Shown here piece by piece: positions 14,771-22,362 of a stretch of 27,887 bases of DNA. Positions within the stretch are counted from its first letter, which is position 1. Each line of letters begins with the position of its first letter. The notes under the pieces were generated by a model. That model worked only from the letters and a program-made list of their open reading frames with translations. It searched no databases and had not been told where the DNA came from. A program made the position numbers and the translations under genes. Origin of the DNA: Treponema sp. UBA792 (GTDB lineage Bacteria > Spirochaetota > Spirochaetia > Treponematales > Treponemataceae); NCBI GenBank assembly GCA_002296965.1, contig DBIW01000002.1, positions 1 to 27,887 on the forward strand, given 5' to 3'.

Positions 14771-15949
14771 ATGTACAGAATTCAGACACTGAACAAGATA
14801 AGCAAGGCCGGACTCAACCAGCTTGACCGCGACTGCTACGAAATTGCGTCCGACATCAACAGTCCTGATGCGATTATGGTGCGGTCCCAGGATATGCACG
14901 GGATGACGCTCGCGCCTTCAGTCAAGGCTGTCGCGAGAGCTGGCGCCGGAACCAACAATATTCCTGTCCCCGAGCTTACGGAAAAGGGAATCGTTGTGTT
15001 CAATACTCCGGGTGCGAATGCGAATGCCGTTAAGGAGCTGGTCATGCTGGCGCTGCTTATGTCCAGCCGTCCTGTCATCGCCGCGAACGCCTGGGTGAAG
15101 GGGCTTGCCGGAAAAGGTGATGAGATTCCTGACCTTGCGGAGAAGGGAAAAAGCCAGTTCGTCGGTCCTGAGCTGAAGGGAAAGACTCTCGGTGTTATAG
15201 GACTTGGCGCAATCGGCGCGATGGTCGCGAATCTTGCGATAAAATTCGGAATGGAGGTCATCGGTTATGATCCGTTCCTTTCCGTCAATGCGGCCTGGAG
15301 CCTTGACCACAATGTGAAGCACGCGGAGACCCTTGATTCTGTCTATGCCAAGTCGGATTATATAACAGTCCATGTCCCGCAAACGGACGATACCAAAGGC
15401 ATGATAAACGCGGCGTCAATCAGGAACATGAAGGACGGAGTCCGCATAATAAACATAGCGCGTGGCGGTCTCGTGAATAATGCGGATATAATCGAGGCGC
15501 TTGACAGCGGAAAGGTGAAATGTCTTGTTACGGATTTTGCTGCCGAGGAGCTGATAAACCATCCGTCCGTAATCTGTCTTCCGCACCTCGGAGCCTCAAC
15601 CCCTGAGGCGGAGGACAACTGCGCGGCGATGGCGGCCGTCCAGCTGAGGAATTTTCTGGAGAATGGAAACATCGTGAATTCGGTGAATTTCCCGAAAACC
15701 GTGACCGACAATCCGATTCCGTCCGGAGGAACGAGGCTGTGCATATCCCACAGGAATATTCCCGATGTCATCTCCAAATTCACGGCCATTCTTGGAGACG
15801 CCAAGCTGAACATCGCGGGAATGATAAATCAGGCGCGCGGTGATGTCGCATATAACATAATTGATGTTAACGGACATGTTCCTGATGAGATTCTTGCAAA
15901 ACTTGCGGAAGTCGAGACTGTGACAAAAGTCCGCCCGATCTGCGCATAA
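14771..15949 (+). CDS. serA: D-3-phosphoglycerate dehydrogenase with ACT domain (short type)
   Basis: SerA oxidises 3-phosphoglycerate with NAD+, the first and committed step to serine. The NAD-binding motif GLGAIG is at 144-149. The catalytic trio is visible as R231 (NIARGGLVN), E259/E260 (FAAEELINHP) and H272 (LPHLGAST). The C-terminal 70 residues form an ACT domain, the usual serine-sensing module, separated from the core by a short linker with no intervening ASB domain. The length of 392 fits this short type. GGAGG lies 6 bases before the ATG. It ends the rex-serC-serA operon and is followed within a few bases by a very stable hairpin. Feedback inhibition by serine is likely from the ACT domain but not provable here. 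Confidence 0.95.
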   Translation: MYRIQTLNKISKAGLNQLDRDCYEIASDINSPDAIMVRSQDMHGMTLAPSVKAVARAGAGTNNIPVPELTEKGIVVFNTPGANANAVKELVMLALLMSSRPVIAANAWVKGLAGKGDEIPDLAEKGKSQFVGPELKGKTLGVIGLGAIGAMVANLAIKFGMEVIGYDPFLSVNAAWSLDHNVKHAETLDSVYAKSDYITVHVPQTDDTKGMINAASIRNMKDGVRIINIARGGLVNNADIIEALDSGKVKCLVTDFAAEELINHPSVICLPHLGASTPEAEDNCAAMAAVQLRNFLENGNIVNSVNFPKTVTDNPIPSGGTRLCISHRNIPDVISKFTAILGDAKLNIAGMINQARGDVAYNIIDVNGHVPDEILAKLAEVETVTKVRPICA

Positions 15950-15951
15950 AA

Positions 15952-15988
15952 AGGTGGCGTCCGTATTTGTTCCGTACGGACGCCACCT
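15952..15988. terminator. Very stable hairpin at the end of the ser operon
   Basis: Fourteen perfect pairs (15952-15965 with 15975-15988, AGGTGGCGTCCGTA and complement) enclose a 9-nt loop, 2 nt after the serA stop. On the plus strand only a broken T-rich stretch follows (GTGCGTTTCCCGTTT), so termination may be incomplete or Rho-assisted. On the minus strand five T residues follow the stem. Confidence 0.75.
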
Positions 15989-16048
15989 GTGCGTTTCCCG
16001 TTTCGTATTCCTGCGGCCAAAACCGGCACAACAACAGGCATAAAACAC

Positions 16049-16077
16049 TTTTCAGAATTTTCTTTATATGTTATACT
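16049..16077 (+). promoter_or_regulatory. Promoter of the fliF operon
   Basis: TTTTCA at 16049-16054, a 17-nt spacer and TATACT at 16072-16077, the same hexamers and spacing as upstream of uraA. No sigma-28 pattern (TAAA-N15-GCCGATAA) is visible, so this flagellar operon appears to use the housekeeping sigma factor. Expected transcription start is about 16084. Confidence 0.6.
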
Positions 16078-16079
16078 GG

Positions 16080-16105
16080 GAACGGAATTTAGTTAAAATT
16101 CGTTC
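16080..16105 (+). promoter_or_regulatory. Stem-loop at the 5' end of the fliF leader
   Basis: GAAC-G-GAATTT (16080-16090) pairs with AAATTC-GTTC (16096-16105), ten pairs with one bulged G around a 5-nt loop. It begins within a few bases of the predicted transcription start, so the mRNA would carry a hairpin at its extreme 5' end. GGGAGG lies further downstream, just before the ATG, outside the stem. Confidence 0.5.
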
Positions 16106-16137
16106 AACGGGAGGGAAACCTTCTGGCGGGAGGACAG

Positions 16138-17847
16138 ATGAACGAACGGCTTGGAAAGGTGCTTGATAAGGCCAGGAATTTGTGGTCAAAATGGAAGCCT
16201 GTTCAAAAAGTCATATTAATAGGTATCATAATAGTGGTGATTGTCGCGGTTGTCGCGGCCGCTAAAGTTTCTTCTGCCCCGTCTACGGTCAGACTGTTCA
16301 ATGCGCCGGTGCAGGATTCCCAGTCCATGAACAGAATTCTTGACAGGCTCTCACAGGAGAATGTGAAGGCATATTCCTCCGAGGACGGATATATTTCGGT
16401 TGAGGACGAGGATACCGCCCGCCGGATGCGCGAGATACTGATAAGCGAGAATCTTGTTCCTTCCAATATAGATCCCTGGGTCGGGTTCTATGACAGAAGC
16501 TGGTCCACCACCGATGCCGATCAGAACGTAAAACTGAAGAATACCATCCAGAAGCAGCTCAAGGCGCACATTGAGGCCATAGGTGACATTCAGATGGCGG
16601 ATGTCAATATCGTGATTCCTGACAACAAGCTTTTTTCCGCAGACCAGAATCCGGTTACGGCGAGCGTCATAATAAAGACGAATCCTACCAGCACGTTTCT
16701 TCAGGACAGAAGAAAAATTCTCGGTCTCCAGAGGCTCATACTTTCGGCCGTGGAGGGGCTTCAGGCTGACAACCTTACGATAGCCGATGCTGACGGAAAC
16801 CAGCTGAACGATTTTGCAGGCATGGCCGAAAACGACAGGATTGATCTTATCGCCAAACAGCAGAAGCTCATCAGGAGACAGGAAGTCGAGATCCGAGCGA
16901 AAATTCTCAAGGCCTTTCAGAATACATACACTGAGGACCGCTGCCGGGATATGATTGTCGCAGTCGAGATGGATATGTCCCAGCGCGAGAGTGACGAGAC
17001 GAAATATTCTCCTATTGAAATCAAGAAAGATAATCCCGACACGCCTTATGATGATTCGGAATACAGGGATACGCTTCCCGTTTCGCAGCAGACTGTCACA
17101 AGGGAGTGGCAGGGAACCGGATATAATCCGGAGGGGCCGGCCGGAGTTGAGGGGCAGAATCCTCCGGTCTATACCGATATGACAAATGTGATCGGCAAAT
17201 CCACTGAGACCGGTGTGACTCAGAACAATGTGATAAACACAAAGCAGACAAAGGAGATTTCCTCGCCGAAGATAGACCGCATATCGGTCTCCGTGAATCT
17301 TGACGGAAAATGGAAGAAGGTTGTGGATCCTGCCAGCGGAAATCCTGTCATTGATGATGACGGATCGATAAAACGTGTGTATACGCCGCTGACACAGGAG
17401 GAACTCGCCGAGGCGGAGAAATCCATAAAAGGCGCTATCGGATATAACCGGGAACGAGGAGATCTTGTCGTCGTCACAAATATTCCGTACGACCGCGATG
17501 ATGAATTTGCCGCCGAGGATGCGTCATATTTCGCGGCGATTCAGCGCAGGCGTACGCTCATGCTGATTCTTGTCGCGATTGCGGTTGTCCTTGTCGGATT
17601 CATCCTGTTCAGAATCATAAGCAGGGAGATTGAACGTCGCAAGAGGCTTCGTGAGGAGGAGCTTCTGCGCAAGCAGCAGGCGGCGAGAGAGGCCGCGCTT
17701 TGGGATGCTAAAGATGACGGAATGGAAGTCACGATGTCTGTCGAGGAGACAAGGCGGATGGAGCTTCAGGAGAATGCCGTCGCAATGGCAAAGGAGCATC
17801 CTGAGGATGTCGCGATGCTCATAAGAACATGGCTCATGGAGGAATAG
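16138..17847 (+). CDS. fliF: Flagellar MS-ring protein FliF
   Basis: FliF forms the MS ring in the inner membrane, the base for export gate and rotor. The 569 residues show the family's plan: cytoplasmic start, membrane segment at about 24-46, periplasmic ring-building region with an acidic, Pro/Gly/Asn-rich spacer (about 290-380), second membrane segment at about 474-494, then a charged cytoplasmic tail. The last 30 residues (ENAVAMAKEHPEDVAMLIRTWL) are the FliG-binding helices. GGGAGG lies 5 bases before the ATG. The gene opens the operon under its own promoter; flgB, flgC and fliE, which precede fliF in several other treponemes, are not upstream here (serA is). fliG follows with no gap. 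Confidence 0.96.
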   Translation: MNERLGKVLDKARNLWSKWKPVQKVILIGIIIVVIVAVVAAAKVSSAPSTVRLFNAPVQDSQSMNRILDRLSQENVKAYSSEDGYISVEDEDTARRMREILISENLVPSNIDPWVGFYDRSWSTTDADQNVKLKNTIQKQLKAHIEAIGDIQMADVNIVIPDNKLFSADQNPVTASVIIKTNPTSTFLQDRRKILGLQRLILSAVEGLQADNLTIADADGNQLNDFAGMAENDRIDLIAKQQKLIRRQEVEIRAKILKAFQNTYTEDRCRDMIVAVEMDMSQRESDETKYSPIEIKKDNPDTPYDDSEYRDTLPVSQQTVTREWQGTGYNPEGPAGVEGQNPPVYTDMTNVIGKSTETGVTQNNVINTKQTKEISSPKIDRISVSVNLDGKWKKVVDPASGNPVIDDDGSIKRVYTPLTQEELAEAEKSIKGAIGYNRERGDLVVVTNIPYDRDDEFAAEDASYFAAIQRRRTLMLILVAIAVVLVGFILFRIISREIERRKRLREEELLRKQQAAREAALWDAKDDGMEVTMSVEETRRMELQENAVAMAKEHPEDVAMLIRTWLMEE

Positions 17848-18960
17848 ATGGCAGATGAAGATTTGAGTACTTCGGATAAGCCAAAGTCAAGCCCGAAGCC
17901 AGTGCCGAAGCCTGGTTCGCTGAAACCGGGTGGAACTTCAAAAAAGAATTCAAAGGATTACAAAAGTCTTACCGGCCGTCAGAAAGCCGCTATATTTCTG
18001 ATTTCACTTGGTCCGGATGTGTCGTCCGAGATAATGAAGCATCTCCGCGAGGATGAGGTTGAGACGCTGACGTTTGAGATAGCCCGTCAGGAGAAAGTCA
18101 ATCCTGAATTCAAGGATGCGGTGCTTGAGGAATTTCAGGAGCTGATGAATGCCCAGAATTTCATCACGACCGGTGGTATAGATTATGCAAGGGAGCTGCT
18201 TGAGAAGTCGCTCGGAAGCCAGAAGGCTATAGATATTATCAACCGGCTGACAAGCTCGCTGCAGGTGCGGCCTTTTGATTTCATACGCCGCACGGATCCT
18301 GCGCATCTTCTGAACTTTATTCAGCAGGAATATCCTCAGACAATTGCTCTTATACTTGCGTACCTTGAGCCTGCGAAGGCGGCTGTGATTCTCCAGAATC
18401 TGCCCGAGGAGATGCAGGCTGAGGTCTCAAAGCGTCTTGCCACAATGGACCGGACCTCTCCTGATGTTCTGCGTGAGGTTGAGCGTGTTCTTGAGAAGAA
18501 GCTTTCAACTCTGTCTTCCGAGGATTATACGGCCGCAGGAGGTGTCGAGTCCATCGTTGAGATTCTCAACCTCGTTGACCGCTCCTCTGAAAAGTCTATC
18601 ATCGAATCTCTTGAGGAGGATGATCCGGATCTTGCCGAGGAGATCAAGAAACGTATGTTCGTATTCGAGGATATTGTCATGCTTGACGACCGCGCCATTC
18701 AGAAGGTTCTCCGCGATGTTGACCAGCAGGAGCTTGCCAAGGCGCTCAAATCCGTCGATACGGAAGTTCAGGACAAGATTTTCAGGAATATGTCGAAGCG
18801 TGCCGCCTCAATGCTCAAAGAGGATATGGAATTCATGGGACCGGTCAGGCTTAAGGATGTCGAGGAGTCCCAGCAGAAGATTGTTTCGATCATACGAAGA
18901 CTTGAGGACAGCGGTGACATCGTGATCGCGCGTTCCGGCGAGGATGAGCTGGTCACCTGA
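17848..18960 (+). CDS. fliG: Flagellar motor switch protein FliG
   Basis: FliG couples the stator to the rotor and binds FliF and FliM in the C ring. The N-terminal domain begins around residue 36 (KSLTGRQKAAIFLISLGPD). The middle domain carries the EHPQT-type motif as EYPQTIALILAYL, and the C-terminal domain has the charged motor helix region FEDIVMLDDRAIQKVLRDVD. The total of 370 is about 25-35 longer than usual because of an N-terminal extension rich in Ser, Pro and Lys (residues 1-35). The ATG immediately follows the fliF stop; no strong Shine-Dalgarno (GGAGGAATAG, 4-5 nt before) is lacking, since GGAGG lies inside the fliF end. Spirochaetes often carry a second FliG; this one, in the fli operon beside fliF, is expected to be the main rotor copy. 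Confidence 0.96.
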   Translation: MADEDLSTSDKPKSSPKPVPKPGSLKPGGTSKKNSKDYKSLTGRQKAAIFLISLGPDVSSEIMKHLREDEVETLTFEIARQEKVNPEFKDAVLEEFQELMNAQNFITTGGIDYARELLEKSLGSQKAIDIINRLTSSLQVRPFDFIRRTDPAHLLNFIQQEYPQTIALILAYLEPAKAAVILQNLPEEMQAEVSKRLATMDRTSPDVLREVERVLEKKLSTLSSEDYTAAGGVESIVEILNLVDRSSEKSIIESLEEDDPDLAEEIKKRMFVFEDIVMLDDRAIQKVLRDVDQQELAKALKSVDTEVQDKIFRNMSKRAASMLKEDMEFMGPVRLKDVEESQQKIVSIIRRLEDSGDIVIARSGEDELVT

Positions 18961-18995
18961 CGGTGAGGCTTTTGTCCGTTCAGTAGGAAGTAAAG

Positions 18996-19925
18996 ATGGC
19001 AAAGACTGTTTTTCGCCCCGGCGAGATGAAGAATGAAGAAAAAAAGATAATGCTGCCTCTTGTGCATGATTTTGCTCCTGTGGTTCCGGAGGAGGAGACT
19101 GTTGAGGAACAGTATACCGGTCCTACGGCGGATGACCTTCGCAGGGAAGCTGAGGAATTCAGGGCGAGCTGGGAGCAGGAAAAGCAGAAAATGATTTCCG
19201 ATGCTCAGGCCGAGGCGGCTGACATCAGGAAAAAGGCCGAGGATGCCGCTTTCGCCGAGGTGAAACGGCAGACTGATGAGGCGAATGAGATAAAGGCGGA
19301 TGCGGAACGCCAGGCGATGGACATTGTAGCCAAGGCAAAGACGGAGGCTGCATCGATAGTCGCCGCGGCCAAGGCTGAACGCGATAAAATTTCATCCGAA
19401 GCGAAGAAAGCCGGTTTTGACACCGGGCATGAGGAAGGGTTCGGAAAGGGCGAGGCCGAGGTCTCAAGACTTATTGACAGGATGCATAAAATTCTTGAGG
19501 CTGTCATGCAGCGCCGCGAGGAGATTCTTAAGGATACCGAGAGTCAGATCGTGGAGCTTGTGATTCTGATGGCCCGCAAGGTGATAAAAATTCTTTCCGA
19601 GACGCAGAAGAACGTGATAATGGCGAATGTTCTTGCCGCCCTCAAAAAGGTCAAGACACGCGGTGATGTGACCCTGAGGGTGAACCTTGAGGATGTGAAG
19701 CTGACATCCGCCCATACCGATGAATTCATAAAACATGTCGAGAATATCAAGGGGATAACGGTTCTTGAGGATTCGACGGTCGAAAAAGGCGGATGCATAG
19801 TCGAGACGGATTTCGGTGCGATTGACGCGCGTATATCAAGTCAGCTTGCCGAACTTGAGAATAAGATTCTTGAGGTTTCTCCGGTAAAAAACATAAAGCG
19901 GACGGAACAGCTGGTCTCGGAATAA
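18996..19925 (+). CDS. fliH: Flagellar export ATPase regulator FliH
   Basis: FliH binds the ATPase FliI and links it to the C ring. The protein has an acidic N-terminal segment (about 1-45), a very long Ala/Glu/Lys-rich coiled coil (about 47-160), and a C-terminal globular domain of V/A-ATPase E-subunit type (about 165-295) with LVILMARKVIKILSE and EKGGCIVETDFGAIDARI, which are recognisable family signatures. At 309 residues it is of the long spirochaete kind. AGGAAG lies 7 bases before the ATG. Position between fliG and fliI confirms the call. Confidence 0.92.
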   Translation: MAKTVFRPGEMKNEEKKIMLPLVHDFAPVVPEEETVEEQYTGPTADDLRREAEEFRASWEQEKQKMISDAQAEAADIRKKAEDAAFAEVKRQTDEANEIKADAERQAMDIVAKAKTEAASIVAAAKAERDKISSEAKKAGFDTGHEEGFGKGEAEVSRLIDRMHKILEAVMQRREEILKDTESQIVELVILMARKVIKILSETQKNVIMANVLAALKKVKTRGDVTLRVNLEDVKLTSAHTDEFIKHVENIKGITVLEDSTVEKGGCIVETDFGAIDARISSQLAELENKILEVSPVKNIKRTEQLVSE

Positions 19926-19941
19926 TCTGTGCGGAGGCCTG

Positions 19942-21360
19942 ATGAAATCATCCTATACCGGTGAATTTGATTTTTCAAAATATCTGAACAACGTCCGTGG
20001 CGCGGAGACAATCCTTTATGTCGGAAGCGTGGCTGCGGTCAGAGGTCTTGAGATAGAAAGCGAGGGACCACGTTCCGTTGTCGGCGAAATGTGCGAGATA
20101 AAGTTGTCCGATGGCTCTTCGCTTATGGCGGAGGTTGTCGGCTTTGACGGAAACACCGTGAAGCTGACCGCTTTCGGTGATACAAAAGGAATAGAGGTCG
20201 GCTGCGAGGTGATAGGAACGGGACGTGTTCTTCAGGTTCCTGTGGGAATGTCGCTTCTGGGACGGACTATTGACGCCACCGGGCATCCCTGCGACGGTCT
20301 TGGCGAGATTGCACCTGAGGCATATTATCCGGCGGTGGCAAATCCTCCGGATCCGATGACCAGGCTGCCGGTGGACAGACGGATAACAACCGGAGTCAGG
20401 GCGATTGATTCGATGCTTACTGTCGGAAAAGGTCAGAGGCTTGGAATTTTCGCCGGTTCCGGTGTCGGAAAATCGACACTCCTTTCAATGATAGCAAGGA
20501 ATACCGATGCGGACATAAATGTGATAGGGCTTATCGGTGAGCGTGGACGTGAGGTTCTTGATTTTATAAACCGGGATCTTGGCAAGGAGGGGCTTAAGCG
20601 TTCTGTCGTTGTCGTTGCGACAAGTGACCAGCCGTCAATCTGCCGTCTCCGGGCCGCGTATGTCTGCACCGCTGTGGCTGAATATTTCCGCGACCAGGGC
20701 AAAGACGTCATGCTTATGCTTGATTCCGTGACCCGTTTCGCCCAGGCGCAGCGCGAGATCGGCCTTGCCAACGGGGAGCCTCCTGCCCAGAAGGGGTATC
20801 CTCCGTCAGTTTTTGATATGATTCCGAAGCTGCTTGAGCGCACCGGCACAAATGACAGGGGCTCAATCACCGCTTTCTATACGGTTCTTGTTGACGGGGA
20901 CGACATGAATGAACCTATCACCGACAAGGTCCGCGGAACTTTGGACGGTCATATCGTCCTTAACAGAAAACTGGCCCAGGCCTATCATTATCCTGCGATA
21001 GACGTGCTTCAGTCCATAAGCCGTCTGTCAAAACGTGTCACCGGCAGACAGACACAGAAAGCCTGCGGAAAAGTACGTACACTTATGGCGACTTACCGCG
21101 ACAAGGAGACTATGATTACTGCGGGCATTTACGAGAAGGGAAAATCTCCGGAAATTGACGAGGCCATAGACAGGCATCAGGCGATAGAGGAATTCCTCAT
21201 GCAGGAGGAATACGAGCCGAGCAGCATGAAGATGACGCTTGACGCTCTTTCTGCTCTGACCGGAATTGAAATTCCGGAAGAGGAATACGGCGAGACTCCG
21301 GCGGCAGGAATTCCCAGCACTGCGGAGCTCACCGACAGGGCCGCTGAAAACGTACACTGA
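19942..21360 (+). CDS. fliI: Flagellum-specific ATPase FliI
   Basis: FliI is the cytoplasmic ATPase of flagellar type III export, related to the F1 beta subunit. The Walker A motif GSGVGKST is at residues 172-179. The catalytic Glu segment LIGERGREV and the Walker B strand DVMLMLDSVTRFAQAQREIGL-type region follow in order, and PPSVFDMIPKLLERTG matches the family. Length 472 is normal with about 25 extra residues split between the ends. GGAGG lies 6 bases before the ATG. Its TGA overlaps the fliJ ATG (TGATG), giving translational coupling. Confidence 0.97.
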   Translation: MKSSYTGEFDFSKYLNNVRGAETILYVGSVAAVRGLEIESEGPRSVVGEMCEIKLSDGSSLMAEVVGFDGNTVKLTAFGDTKGIEVGCEVIGTGRVLQVPVGMSLLGRTIDATGHPCDGLGEIAPEAYYPAVANPPDPMTRLPVDRRITTGVRAIDSMLTVGKGQRLGIFAGSGVGKSTLLSMIARNTDADINVIGLIGERGREVLDFINRDLGKEGLKRSVVVVATSDQPSICRLRAAYVCTAVAEYFRDQGKDVMLMLDSVTRFAQAQREIGLANGEPPAQKGYPPSVFDMIPKLLERTGTNDRGSITAFYTVLVDGDDMNEPITDKVRGTLDGHIVLNRKLAQAYHYPAIDVLQSISRLSKRVTGRQTQKACGKVRTLMATYRDKETMITAGIYEKGKSPEIDEAIDRHQAIEEFLMQEEYEPSSMKMTLDALSALTGIEIPEEEYGETPAAGIPSTAELTDRAAENVH

Positions 21361-21794
21361 TGAGAAAGTTTTCATTTGAGCTTCAGGATGTTCTTGACTA
21401 CAGGATGTTCGAGCAGGAGCAGGCCGAATCCGAGCTTGGAAAGGCGCTTGCCGCGGAGAATTCAATAAAAGAGGAGCTTGATGATATTGCGCGCCGGTAT
21501 GCGTCCTCAAAAAAAATGATTTCGGGCGATTCTGATTTTTCGGATTCATTTACGCAGGGGCGTTTCTGCGGACTGCTCGACTCCAGAAAAGAGGACTGCC
21601 TCAAACGGCTTGCCGCCGCGAAGCTTGAGACGGAGAGGAAACGGTCCGCCCTTCAGGAGATAATGAAAAAGACAGCCGCCCTGAACAGGCTCCGTGAGCA
21701 GCAGCAGAATGAGTACAGGGCGGCCGCCGAATTCGAGGAGGATGAGGCTGCCGATGATATTTCCACATCCCGGTATAAAGCTCCGCGCGGCTGA
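21360..21794 (+). CDS. fliJ: Flagellar export protein FliJ
   Basis: FliJ is the small coiled-coil stalk that fits into the FliI ring. The 144 residues are nearly all helical and highly charged, with the typical start MRKFSFELQDVLDYR and two long helices separated near residues 45-60. Identification rests on the start motif, the size, the coiled-coil character and the place directly after fliI, which it overlaps by one base. It closes the operon; no terminator is visible before the dut promoter 11 nt downstream, so some read-through into dut is expected. Confidence 0.9.
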   Translation: MRKFSFELQDVLDYRMFEQEQAESELGKALAAENSIKEELDDIARRYASSKKMISGDSDFSDSFTQGRFCGLLDSRKEDCLKRLAAAKLETERKRSALQEIMKKTAALNRLREQQQNEYRAAAEFEEDEAADDISTSRYKAPRG

Positions 21795-21804
21795 TTTTCT
21801 GCGA

Positions 21805-21833
21805 TTGAGAATAAACTCCGATTGCACTATAAT
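21805..21833 (+). promoter_or_regulatory. Promoter of dut, predicted leaderless
   Basis: TTGAGA at 21805-21810, a 17-nt spacer and a perfect TATAAT at 21828-21833 lie 6 nt before the ATG at 21840. An earlier in-frame ATG at 21822 would lie inside the spacer and is rejected. There is no Shine-Dalgarno before 21840. Confidence 0.7.
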
Positions 21834-21839
21834 GTCGCC

Positions 21840-22280
21840 ATGACAAAAATAGAACTGAAATGTTCCGTAACGCCCGGCGCTCATCTGCCGGAATACAAGT
21901 CGGACGGCGCTTCCGGTGCCGATATCCATGCCTTCCTTGACTCGCCTGTCGTGATTCCGGCCGGAAAATCGGCGCTGATTCCCACTGGAATTTTCCTTGA
22001 GATTCCGGACGGATTCGAGGTTCAGATCAGGCCGCGTTCAGGTCTTGCGGCCAAAAACGGGGTGACTGTGCTGAATTCTCCGGGCACGATAGACAGCGAC
22101 TACCGCGGCGAGATAAAGGTCATCCTTGCGAATTTCGGCGGGACTGATTTTACCGTGGCTGACGGTGACCGTATCGCACAGGCAGTGCTTGCTCCTGTAG
22201 TTCATGCGCGCTTTGTTTTGTCTGACGGACTCTCCTGTACGGAACGCGGAACCGGCGGTTTCGGATCAACCGGAGTATGA
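21840..22280 (+). CDS. dut: Deoxyuridine 5'-triphosphate nucleotidohydrolase (dUTPase)
   Basis: Dut hydrolyses dUTP to dUMP and pyrophosphate, preventing uracil incorporation and feeding dTMP synthesis. All five trimeric-dUTPase motifs are in order: GASGADIHA (motif 1), [13 protein letters not shown] (2), [15 protein letters not shown] (3), [11 protein letters not shown] (4) and [11 protein letters not shown] (5). Length 146 is standard. The start at 21840 is fixed by the promoter, whose -10 box ends 6 nt upstream. It is the first gene of a likely dut-lptF-lptG-tgt-HEAT unit. Confidence 0.96.
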   Translation: MTKIELKCSVTPGAHLPEYKSDGASGADIHAFLDSPVVIPAGKSALIPTGIFLEIPDGFEVQIRPRSGLAAKNGVTVLNSPGTIDSDYRGEIKVILANFGGTDFTVADGDRIAQAVLAPVVHARFVLSDGLSCTERGTGGFGSTGV

Positions 22281-22362
22281 CGCGATGGAATTCCTGGCGT
22301 CCGTAAGGAGCTGTTTACGCAGAATTCCGGGAATCCGCCGGAGCGGACTGGGGCGGAATATA

